Source of the DNA: Rhineura floridana
Taxonomy: Eukaryota > Chordata > Lepidosauria > Squamata > Rhineuridae
Assembly (NCBI RefSeq): GCF_030035675.1
Contig: NC_084480.1
Location: 905,501-969,500, forward strand
Length of the DNA stretch: 64,000 bases
Direction: 5' to 3'
The notes beneath the pieces were generated by a model. The model saw only the letters and a program-made list of their open reading frames with translations. It had not been told where the DNA came from and searched no databases. Shown here one piece after another: positions 55,258 through 64,000 of the stretch. Both the position numbers and the translations under genes were made by a program. The first letter of the stretch is position 1. Each line of letters begins with the position of its first letter.

Positions 55258-57538
55258 GGGGTTATGGGCCCAGATTAGCCCAGATTAGCCCAGCTGAAAG
55301 CCGGTTCTGATACAGTGAAGGTTCAGAAGGAAGCAGAGCAAGCGTTTGGGAACGTGGCCATGTGTTGGAGCCAAACGCATGTGGGCAGTTTTGAATGGGG
55401 TTCATGTAAAACAGACAGCGGGAAGTAAGATATTTCTGGCGAGGAAACTTTATCAGATGCGACTGACTGAGGAATGCACCATGTCAGAGCATTTGCTGGA
55501 ATTTCGGAGGCTGTTTGCTGAATTGAGAGAGAGAGGAGTAGAATACTCAGAGCTTCAGAGAGTGTATATCATACTGTCTTCCCTGGATGACAGCTGGAAT
55601 TCTCTTGTCACGTCCATGGAGGCGATGCCAGATGCCGGCCTGGACGAGAGCTATGTGACAGGCAAACTTCTTCAGGAATGGGAGAGAAGAAGAGAGGCCG
55701 AAAAGAAGGAGCCGAAAGAAAGTAAGCAATCGAACTTCAAAGGCAGAAATGGACTGAAATCGTGCTATTCTTGTGGAGCTAAAACACATCTACAGAAGGA
55801 CTGTGCAGCCAGGCGTAGAGGACGAGGCTGGCAGCCATCAAGCATGAAGTTAGTGAATGCAAAGACTCATAAATCAGAATCAAGTGACTGGATTTGTGAT
55901 TCAGGAGCATCCCACTGTCTGGTAAGAGACTTAAACATGTTTCACACTTCGAGACCTGTGAAAGAGACTGTTGTTTTGGCGGATGGCTCAAGTCGGGAAG
56001 CTTTGGCAAGAGGAACAGTAAAGTTATGTAAGCTGAACACAATAATAACTGATGTTTTATTTGTACCTCAATTAGAATGTAACATTTTGTCTGTTAAGAA
56101 ATTGAATGACATGGGTTACACTGTTTCATTTGAAAAAGGGAAGTGTAATGTATTGAAGGGAAATGAGGTCTGTATGCAGGGGTTCCTGAAAGACGCTCAA
56201 TTTGTCATTCAAAGCAAACACGCAGGGTGTGCTGCACTGAAAGCAAACAGACAGACACATGAAAGTTGCGTGCATACATGGCACAGAAATCTAGGACATG
56301 TTAATTACGAAACCGTTATGCAAACACCAAAACATTGTGAGGATATGAAGCTGAAAGAGTGTGGGCAATATTATGATTGTGATGCATGTAATAAAGCCAA
56401 AGCCACAGTGGCACCCATTAATAAGGAGGCTGGATGTAGCACTGATGCTCCATACCAGTTAATTCATGTTGACTTGTCGGGACCATTTCAAAGTTCGAAA
56501 GGGGGTGCAAAGTACTTTATGGTGATAGTTGATGACTTTACGAGGTATTGCTCCGTTTATCTGCTTAAAAGTAAGGATGAAGCAGAGGGGAAATTGAAAC
56601 AGTTCATTCAGAAGGTGGAAGTGCAGCACGGAGTCACTGTTAAGAGAATACGTTCTGATCAGGGGGGTGAATTCACAGGCAAGGCATTGAAGGAGTACTT
56701 GGAGAGTAAAGGCATTGAGCAAAACTTTACTGCTCCGTTTTCACCATTTCAGAACGGGACCGCAGAGAGGAAAAACAGGTCGCTTCAGGAGGCCACGAGA
56801 GCCATGCTGGGTGACTCAGAACTAACAAACTCATTTTGGAGAGAATGCATCCTGTATGCTGCTTACATTCAAAACAGGCTGATGCATAGAGCCCTGGGTA
56901 TGTCACCTTATGAGAAGCTGACGGGTAGGAAGCCAAGGGTTGCTCACATTAAACAGTTTGGGGCAAGGTGCTGGGTGCACATAAATAAAGGCAAAAGACA
57001 AGGAAAACAAGCCCCAAGAGCACAGAGGGGAAATGTGCTGGGGTATGAAAACGCGTATTGCAGAGTGTGGCTTCCAGATCAAAAGCAAGTGGTGCTTAGC
57101 AGAAGTATAAAGGTTCCAGGACAGGAGTGGGAACAAAACGAAAATGTCATGTTGAATGGTTCACAAAATGTACCCACTAAACAAGAGGTTAAAGAAGAAG
57201 ATGAACAGCCTGGTACTAGTGCAAATAATGGTAGCACAGGGGAAGATGAGTCCAAAACACCATTAAGGCGCTCTGAAAGGGCTAACTTAGGAAATCCTCC
57301 TGATCGCTTTAGAGTGAGCGCTGTCACAGGCCAAGAAGGATGCACGGACACAGAAAGAGATATGGATACATTGTACTTGACATGCTTGAAACCTAATATG
57401 TATGCAAATAAAGAGACCTGGAACTGTACTGATGAAGATGTGAATGTAAAGAAGCACTGTAATTGCACTGGATGAAAAGTTATGTGATATAATTGTGATG
57501 GAAAATGGAAATGTAACTGTCTTTCTGGAGGTGGGGGA

Positions 57539-57877
57539 TGTTGAACACCCAAGAGCATGATGCTGTATTAGTTTCCACAAAGACAGTTAGGAACACGTAC
57601 TTATGGGGTTAAGCCAGCAACTGAGCAGTGCCAAGGCCAAAGACCGCAGCTGTGGCTAACAAGGGCACCAAGATGTATATAGTTCTGGGTAAACCGAAAG
57701 TACTGTGTGGGGGTTGTGGAGAAGTCTGATGGAGCTGGAAACACTTGTAGAGAAATGTCTTTTGCTTAGTAAAGACTCTTAAACTTTCAACTGTCTGAGC
57801 CTATCATTTACCTATCGAACAGAACTGGTCCTGGGCTGTTCTGGACACTGGGCAATGCTTCATTTCACAGTACAACA
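57539..57877 (+). repeat. Copia A 3' LTR
   Basis: 339 bp, same start as the 5' LTR, ending ACAACA, followed by GTGAG. Confidence 0.92.
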
Positions 57878-57952
57878 GTGAGTGTGGGGATTTAACGAGG
57901 GTGTTTCAAGAGTATGTGACCAGGAGGAGAGTGAATAATTTAGGGAGCAAAA

Positions 57953-58275
57953 TGTTGAGTGCTGTGATGTGTTCCAAAAAGACATGGACAGGGTTAAAAT
58001 GCACACTCTGGAGCTCAAGGACAGAGAGCAGACCGAAGGCTGCAGGTGGCTGGGCAGGAAAGCTGCCAAGGCTATAAAACTACCATGGAAACAGCTCAGG
58101 GTGTGGGGGGTGCATTTGATGTATGTGAAGGAGAGAGAAGCTCATGTATCTGTGTATCTGCATACGACTATTGAATCAGTAAAAGATTCATCTTCACCAC
58201 TTCTTGTGTACTGTCTCTATTCATTCCTGTTATACGCAGTGGCATTGCCCTGACAGGCAAGCCGCAATTCCAACA
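57953..58275 (+). repeat. Copia B 5' LTR
   Basis: 323 bp, TGTTGAGTGCTG to TCCAACA. It pairs with 61053-61375. Confidence 0.92.
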
Positions 58276-61052
58276 AAAGGGTTATGGGCCCAGGAACAGG
58301 AAAGGAATAGAGCATAAGCAGAGTGCAGTGAAGAAAGAAAGGCAGCAGAGCTGAGCCGACTAACGACGGCAGCACGGACGGTGACAGGAACCAGTGGAAG
58401 CCTACGCAGGACGTCCAGTAAAAGAGGCCTGGAGTGTAAAGAAATCAGATACGGTACAGCTGTCAAAAGAGGTTTCATTTTTCCAAAGTGACACAAGGAA
58501 ACTGTGCCTGTGAAAAATGGCAGTTTCACTTTCACAAGGGATGCCACTGGAGCGTCTGAACGAAACTAATTACTTGAATTGGAGGCTGAGAATGCAGGCA
58601 TTTCTCACAAAGGAAGACTTGTGGAACGTCGTACAAGAAGACCCCCCATCGGATCCACCGCCAGCACGGTGGGTGAGGCTGGATGAACGTGCGAGATCGT
58701 ATATTATCCTGGCAGTAAGTGACTCTCAATTGCTATACATGCAGGATAAAGGAACAGCTAAATTAACCTGGCAAGCTCTGAATGAGGTCCATATTCGGAA
58801 AACAGTGAGCAGCAGAATAAGTTTAGCCAGAAGATTGTACCAGCACAAGTACAAGGATAACGTCACAATGTCTGAACATTTGTTTAAAATTTCAAAGCTA
58901 TTTGCTGAGTTGCAGGAAAGGGATGTAACGTATCCGGACACACAGAAAATTTATATAATCCTGGCAACATTAAATTCATCATGGGACAATCTTATTAGTT
59001 CACTCGAAGCGCTCCCTGAAGAGGATTTATCACTCCCTTACGTGACAGGCAAATTGATACAGCAGTGGGAGAGATGTCAGGAGGCTACTGAACAGGAGAA
59101 GGAAAGAAAGTCGGAAGGAAAAAATGAAAAGACTGAGATTAATGGCAGGTTGTTTGGCAGGTCGTTTGGAACAAAGGCATGCTATCGTTGTGGGTCATTA
59201 ACTCATCTTCAAAGAGACTGTGAATTGCGGCAGAGAAGGCAGAAAAGGAATACGTCACAAGTGCAGCTAGTGAAAGCTGAAGCTGAAAACAGAGACAGAG
59301 ACTGTAAAATTAAAGGTACCTGGATTTTGATTCAGGGGCTACACACAACCTAATCAATGACAAATCTATGTTCAGGACTATGGTTCCAGTGACTTCGCAC
59401 GTGGTGCTGGCTGATGGGACACGAAAACAGGTACGAGCTAAGGGTACTGTGACTTTAAGTGCTTTAAATACAACAATTACTGATGTTTTGTACGTGCCAG
59501 ACATTCAATGCAACATATTGTCTGTATCCAAATTGTGTGCAATGGGGTTCACAGTTACATTTAGAAACAGAACATGTGAGGTGAAAGCAGGAGAAAAAGT
59601 ATGCGTGAGAGGGTTTCTCAGGGATTCCATGTATTATGTGAAATTGAACCCTAATGACAAAGAAAACGTAATGATGTTTTCTAACCAAAGGCCACATGAT
59701 AACTGCATACACTCCTGGCATAAAAGATTAGGGCACACAAATCATGAAATGATTAAGAAAATGCCCGCTTTGAGTAGTGATGTTACATTAAAACCATGTG
59801 ATGCTTATATCGATTGTGAAATATGTAAGCAGACAAAAGCAACCACAGCTCCCAAACACAAGGAAGCTGAAAGTCACACGAATAAGCCATACCAAACAAT
59901 ACATGTAGACGTGGCAGGACCTTTTCAGGGGTCACAAGGTGGAGCCCGCTATTTCTTGGTGATAGTAGATGATTTCTCAAGATATAGTACAGTATATCTG
60001 TTACGTTCCAAGAATGAAGCGGAAGGGAAACTAAAGATGTTCATACAAAAGGTGAAAGTACAACATGGCATGTGCATACAGCAAATGAGATCAGACCGAG
60101 GGGGGGGAGTTTACCAGTCAGTCCTTGGCACAGTATCTGGAAAAGAAAGGCATTAAACATGCGCTCACTGCACCATTTTCCCCACATCAGAACGGTCTGG
60201 CGGAGAGAAAAAACAGGTCCTTGCAAGATGCCACGAGAGCCATGATTAGAGATGCTAATCTGCGTAATGCATACTGGAGTGAATGTATTTTATATGCGAC
60301 TCATATTCAGAACAGGTTGTTCCACAGTGCTATAAACATGACACCCTACGGAAAACTATATGGGAAGAAACCAAAACTCCAGCACATTCTCAAGTTCGGT
60401 GCAAAATGCTGGGTTCACATTCCCAAGGGAAAGCGTAGAGGGAAATTAGCTCCCAGAGCCCAAAAAGGAATAATAATGGGATTCCAGAATGTATATTACC
60501 ATGTTTGGCTTCCACAGGAGAAAAGGGTGATATTCAGCCAGAGTGTAAAAGCTATAGAGGAGGACTGGGATAAGTCAGTATCAGTTGATCTAACACACAC
60601 ACACAATGGCTCTGAACAAGGGGGGCAAACAGTGAAAGAAGAAGAGGAGGAACATGAGCCTGATGAGACAGAAACACATATCAGCCCCAAGCCAGAAGTT
60701 GTTTTAAGGAGATCTGAGAGATCTAATCTGGGGAAACCGCCTGATAGGTTCCAGATAGATATCATATGGAAACATGATGAAATGCATGGGTATACAGGGT
60801 TTACAGAGGTGCCAGAAAGTAAAACAAATGAGGAAACTCTGTATCTAACATGTTTCAAACCAGAAGCTGACTGATGTGTTGTCTGAAGTTAATAAACAAA
60901 ATGGGCATGTGTATAGTAAAAGATTAACAATGTATGAAATGTAACAATAAAGTAACAAGAAACAGAGAAATGTAAACTGTAAAACTGTAAATAACTGTAA
61001 TTGTAAAATGTAAAATGTATAAAGAGCCATGTCTATTTGGAAGGTGGGGGCT

Positions 61053-61375
61053 TGTTGAGTGCTGTGATGTGTTCCAAAAAGACATGGACAGGGTTAAAAC
61101 GCACACTCTGGAGCTCAAGGACAGAGAGCAGACCGAAGGCTGCAGGTGGCTGGGCAGGAAAGCTGCCAAGGCTATAAAACTACCATGGAAACAGCTCAGG
61201 GTGTGGGGGGTGCATTTGATGTATGTGAAGGAGAGAGAAGCTCGTGTATCTGTGTATCTGCATACGACTATTGAATCAGTAAAAGATTCATCTTCACCAC
61301 TTCTTGTGTACTGTCTCTATTCATTCCTGTTATACGCAGTGGCATTGCCCTGACAGGCAAGCCGCAATTCTAACA
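61053..61375 (+). repeat. Copia B 3' LTR
   Basis: 323 bp, same start, ending TCTAACA, followed by CAAAA. Confidence 0.92.
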
Positions 61376-61380
61376 CAAAA

Positions 61381-62365
61381 TTCTGGATGGAGGTGAGTGA
61401 GATGCCTGAGGCATGCAGCAAAAGACCAGAGCAATGGAAGTCACCAGAGCCAAAGTGGGGGCTGAGCCACGTGTGAATTAGAGTTTTATCCAGGGGGACA
61501 GAAAAGTATCTCTGCACTGTTGTAGAGGGAACAGCAATGTGTCTGGACAATTAATTCCATTTGTAGTTTTCTAGCCCATCAGCTCCATTCCTTCTTTGCT
61601 TCAAACCTACTTTGTCACCATCTCTTAGATCAGGGGACATCGCACTGCGGTGGGTCCAGCCTAAGCTAGCAGATCAGATCCAGAAGGGAATGCTCTAAAT
61701 TAGACAGAAAACAAATTATTTTAACTAGAAGTGTAATCCTATGCATCTTTATATACAGAAGTAAGTTCAATTTCGTTCGCTAAGTCTGGATTCACTTACC
61801 TGGGGAAAAGTCTACTAAGCAGACATATGTAAGATTGCATTGCAAATCATCTGAACTGACTGGCAAAATCATTCAGTGATGCTTCAATTAATTTTCTTCT
61901 CCGTTTGATATATTTCAAAATAATGCATAATGACAAATGTTCACAATCTCCTGAGCTCCATAAATATACAAAACTATTCTTCTGAGGCGATCTGCCTATA
62001 TTTTAACTCAAGATATTAACTGTAAAGAAGGTCTCACATAAGTAAAGAGATGTCAAGTTAAGATGGGCTCCTACTGGGAGGAAGGACGGAATATAAATCT
62101 AATAATAAAATAAGTTATGGAAATAATTTATCAGGAACAATTTTAATAGAGATATGAAGAAAATATGGAAGAATGGGTTGCTTCAGTATCTTGCAAAGGC
62201 AAATGTTTAATCAGTGTGACTCACCACATGCCCATACTTGGTTGTTTAGATATGGAAAACTGATAGTAGATTTGGACATTTTTGTTTGCCCTGATCTTTC
62301 CGGCTGTTTCTGGGATCTGCTTCGTTCCCAGAAACATTTCCCCAATAATGTCATCTATGGCCTAT
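61381..62365. other. Intergenic upstream of CD72-B
   Basis: AT-rich. It holds a palindromic repeat at about 61730-61843 (GTAATCCTATGCATC and TATGTAAGATTGCATTGC ends) and an L2-type end at about 62060-62115. No gene. Confidence 0.5.
61730..61843. repeat. Short palindromic repeat
   Basis: The left part GTAATCCTATGCATC mirrors the right part ATATGTAAGATTGCATTGC. Inner AAGTAAGTTCAATT mirrors ATTCACTTACCTGGGG. Old and diverged. Confidence 0.45.
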
Positions 62366-62487
62366 GGGGTTGTATCCCATGTTAGTCATACTCAGAGCAG
62401 ACCCATTGAAATCAATGGACATGATTAATTGAGGAACATTAATTGCAATGGGCCCTCTCTGAGTAGAATTTAGGTTGATACAGCCCC
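62366..62487. mobile_element. Short palindromic MITE
   Basis: 122 bp. Ends GGGGTTGTATC and GTTGATACAGCCCC are inverted. Inner ACTCAGAGCAGACCCATTGA pairs with AATGGGCCCTCTCTGAGT. Related to 16442-16566. Confidence 0.65.
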
Positions 62488-63457
62488 ATGAAAAGAAGCT
62501 TATAGCAATACAATGTGGGATTTCACTAAGAGAAGACCTTCACTTACCCTCACATTTTGAACAGAGCACCAGGCACAGGCAGTTGTCATTTAGCTTTCAG
62601 TTCCTTCATTTCATTTCTGTCCCACACCTCCCCCCCCACTAATGCAAATGTGCACATTGTATTCATCTTCTGTTTTGCCATGTACATGTGTTTTCAAACT
62701 GTTGACGTGATGGCACGTCTGCTAACATCAAGATTTTTTGGTGTGGTGTTTTCCCAGGGTACACAATAAACACTGTACCAGAAACACCTTGATGAAATCA
62801 TACCTAGGATCACATCAAGGTGTTTCTTTTTTTGCAGTGTTGCATTGATGTGTACGCTGAAAGCACAGATAAGGGGAGATGCAAAGGAACTGGAAGCAGC
62901 AACAAACGCAGGCCTTTCCCCATTCTAGAATTCTCCTAGGGAAGCCAGAGCTCAGTAGGGGTGGAAGCCAGAGGCGGAGGGAGGGGCAGAGAGAATGGGA
63001 GGGATGCCACCATCCCACACACACCGCCTCCCCCTCCTTCCCTCCAAGCAGCAGGACCCTCTCGGGTCTTTCCCGCCCGGTGGTGAGCCTTCAGAGGCAG
63101 AAGGAAATGCATCTGGGGGCCCATTTAGGCACAGGAAGCATATGTTTAAAACCACTGAGTGGTGGCCCCTCCCTCGCTGAGCACACTGGCAATGCTTTGC
63201 TCTGCAAGGATGCACGCTGCATGCGCTGTCTGCCCTCTGAGGAGCTGAGGAGGGCTTTCCCTTGCAGACCCCAAGTGACAGAGTGGGTGCAGCAGGGACT
63301 CCTGGTTTTATGCTTTGCTTCTCCCTTCTGCTACTGCCCACAGCCACACAGCTCCACCTTCTCTGCAGAGAGCACACGAGGTGCCAGCAAGCCAGGTGCT
63401 TTATCTTCCACTGCCCTGGCGTACTTCGAGGGCACAGCTGGCTCTCCCAACACCAGG
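62488..63457. other. Upstream region of CD72-B
   Basis: No TATA box or CpG island stands out. Purine-rich sequence with GGGAGG runs. The transcription start is not visible. Confidence 0.4.
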
Positions 63458-63527
63458 ATGTCTCAAGGTGTGACTTACGCTGACCTGAGATTTGTGAAGG
63501 GCCCTGCAGAGGAGAGCCAGCAGGAAG
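63458..63527 (+). CDS. CD72: CD72-B exon 1
   Basis: MSQGVTYADLRFVKGPAEES. Donor GTACAG, phase 1. The position of copy A's extra upstream ATG is CTG here, supporting this ATG. Confidence 0.88.
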
Positions 63528-63713
63528 GTACAGCCCACCCACCTGCCCAGGCCCCTCACCAGGGTTCCCCTCTAGGTCACCATCCGTGCCTCACTCCACC
63601 TTCTCTTCCAGTGCCAGATGAGGGGCAGCTTACCTATGAGAACCTCCAAGTGTCCAGGACCTGGTTAGAGGAGGAGAAGACGCCGACGGCCAGCAGACCA
63701 GAGGACACAAGAG
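63458..63713 (+). CDS. CD72: CD72-like gene copy B, first two exons (cut by window end)
   Basis: Tandem paralog of the gene at 28.2-40.9 kb, about 22.6 kb downstream in the same direction. Exon 1 63458-63527: MSQGVTYADLRFVKGPAEES then QQE, with ITIM VTYADL (Tyr7). Exon 2 63612-63713: PDEGQLTYENLQVSRTWLEE and on to EDTR, with the second tyrosine motif LTYENL. Phases (1, 1) and donors (GTACAG, GTGAGT) equal those of copy A. Exon 1 is 70 bp in both; exon 2 is 102 bp here and 90 bp in A. The membrane, stalk and lectin exons should lie beyond 64000. By mammalian analogy an inhibitory B-cell receptor. Whether it is functional cannot be judged from this part. Confidence 0.85.
63612..63713 (+). CDS. 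CD72: CD72-B exon 2
   Basis: PDEGQLTYENLQVSRTWLEE. Acceptor TTCTCTTCCAG, donor GTGAGT, phase 1 to phase 1. Confidence 0.88.
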
Positions 63714-63839
63714 GTGAGTGTCCGGTTCCGTCCCAACGAGGCAGATGCTCCAGTGGAGGAGGAAGGGAAAAACAAACCCCCGAAGCGGCTTCATCACTCT
63801 CAGCCAAATAGAAGGCTCCTGTCCTTGGGGGGGGGGAAG

Positions 63840-64000
63840 GCCAATTGAAGCTCCGTGGCGAGCATCTGTCTTGCATGCAGAAGGCCTCTGGTTCCATCCC
63901 CAATGGCAGCATCTCCAGGTAGGGCTGGGAGATATTCTGAAACCTTGGAGAGCCATTGCTGCCAGTCAGTGTAGACAGTACTAAGCTAGATGGACCAATG
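63840..64000 (+). repeat. tRNA-derived SINE in CD72-B intron 2
   Basis: GCATCTGTCTTGCATGCAGA, TGGTTCCATCCCC (B box), AGGTAGGGCTGGGAGATATT and TAAGCTAGATGGACCAATG at the window end. It probably continues. Confidence 0.8.

Larger units (their letters stand above)
54919..57877 (+). mobile_element. Ty1/copia LTR element A (fossil; gag, protease, integrase; no RT seen)
   Basis: Two 339-bp LTRs (54919-55257 and 57539-57877) starting TGTTGAACACCC and ending in CA. By eye they differ at about 11 sites. GTGAG flanks both sides (54914-54918, 57878-57882). The primer site GGGTTATGGGCCCAG follows the 5' LTR and a purine tract (GGAGGTGGGGGA) precedes the 3' LTR. One long frame in between shows, in order, a copia-type gag, a zinc knuckle (CYSCGAKTHLQKDC), the protease motif DSGASHCL, the H-H-C-C zinc domain and the integrase core (HVDLSGPF, SDQGGEF). 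There is no reverse transcriptase or RNase H, so it is not whole. Confidence 0.9.
57953..61375 (+). mobile_element. Ty1/copia LTR element B (fossil; gag, protease, integrase; no RT seen)
   Basis: Two 323-bp LTRs (57953-58275 and 61053-61375) that differ by eye at only about 3 sites, so it is younger than element A. CAAAA flanks both sides (57948-57952, 61376-61380). Primer site GGGTTATGGGCCCAG and a purine tract (GGAAGGTGGGGGC) are present. Parts: gag of the copia type (about 58.5-59.2 kb) with zinc knuckle CYRCGSLTHLQRDC, a protease region (about 59.3 kb), and integrase with HVDVAGPF (about 59.7-60.5 kb). The tail ends ETLYLTCFKP, at the same place as in element A. No reverse transcriptase or RNase H. 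Broken, with about two breaks. It is related to A but clearly a different family. Confidence 0.9.

Noticed and set aside
57878-57952. The 70-bp gap between the two copia elements as a shared terminal piece
   Set aside because: Each element has its own complete pair of LTRs and flanking duplication, so the gap is host DNA between two insertions.
63874-63905. B-box-like sequence suggesting a tRNA gene
   Set aside because: It belongs to a tRNA-derived SINE; no tRNA cloverleaf can be drawn.
1-64000. CRISPR arrays, operons, riboswitches
   Set aside because: No regularly spaced repeats or bacterial gene layout. Spliced genes and LINEs show a vertebrate nuclear genome.

Overview
This is vertebrate nuclear DNA, most likely from a squamate reptile. 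Host genes are split into short exons with GT-AG introns and CpG-rich starts. The spaces are filled with repeats typical of lizards and snakes: CR1, L2, RTE-BovB and L1 LINEs, CORE/MIR-like and tRNA-derived SINEs, hAT-like foldback elements, and Ty1/copia LTR elements. The species call is inferred from this repeat mix; no species marker was read.

Layout. (1) 1-15001, minus strand: a complete LRPAP1 gene (ER chaperone of LDL-receptor-family proteins) in 8 coding exons, ending in HNEL, with a CpG-rich, CCAAT-rich promoter at about 14.3-15.7 kb. Two large CR1 LINEs lie in its introns. (2) 18732-19735, plus strand: a single-exon GT31 beta-1,3-glycosyltransferase-like gene with two lesions, called a pseudogene. 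(3) 22342-27002, minus strand: a gene for an unnamed 311-residue protein with an N-terminal Myb/SANT-like DNA-binding domain. It has four coding exons and a non-coding first exon in a CpG island. (4) 28171-40850, plus strand: a complete 7-exon CD72-like gene (inhibitory B-cell C-type lectin). (5) 40.9-63.4 kb: a gene-free repeat block. It holds a 376-bp hAT-type MITE with an 8-bp target duplication, an L2 copy split by a solo LTR, a CR1 copy split by an ORF1-only L1 derivative, and two neighbouring copia elements. (6) 63458 to the window end, plus strand: the first two exons of a second CD72-like gene, a tandem paralog of the first.

Exon joins were checked by reading phase. LRPAP1 sums to 1029 coding bases (342 residues), the SANT gene to 936 (311 residues) and CD72-A to 1026 (341 residues), each with one open frame.

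The least ordinary items are these. Two different copia families sit 70 bp apart, both with matching LTRs and target duplications, both carrying gag, protease and integrase, and neither carrying reverse transcriptase or RNase H. The L1 derivative is only about 1.86 kb but has a 21-bp target duplication. The CD72 gene is duplicated in tandem, with both tyrosine motifs kept in both copies.
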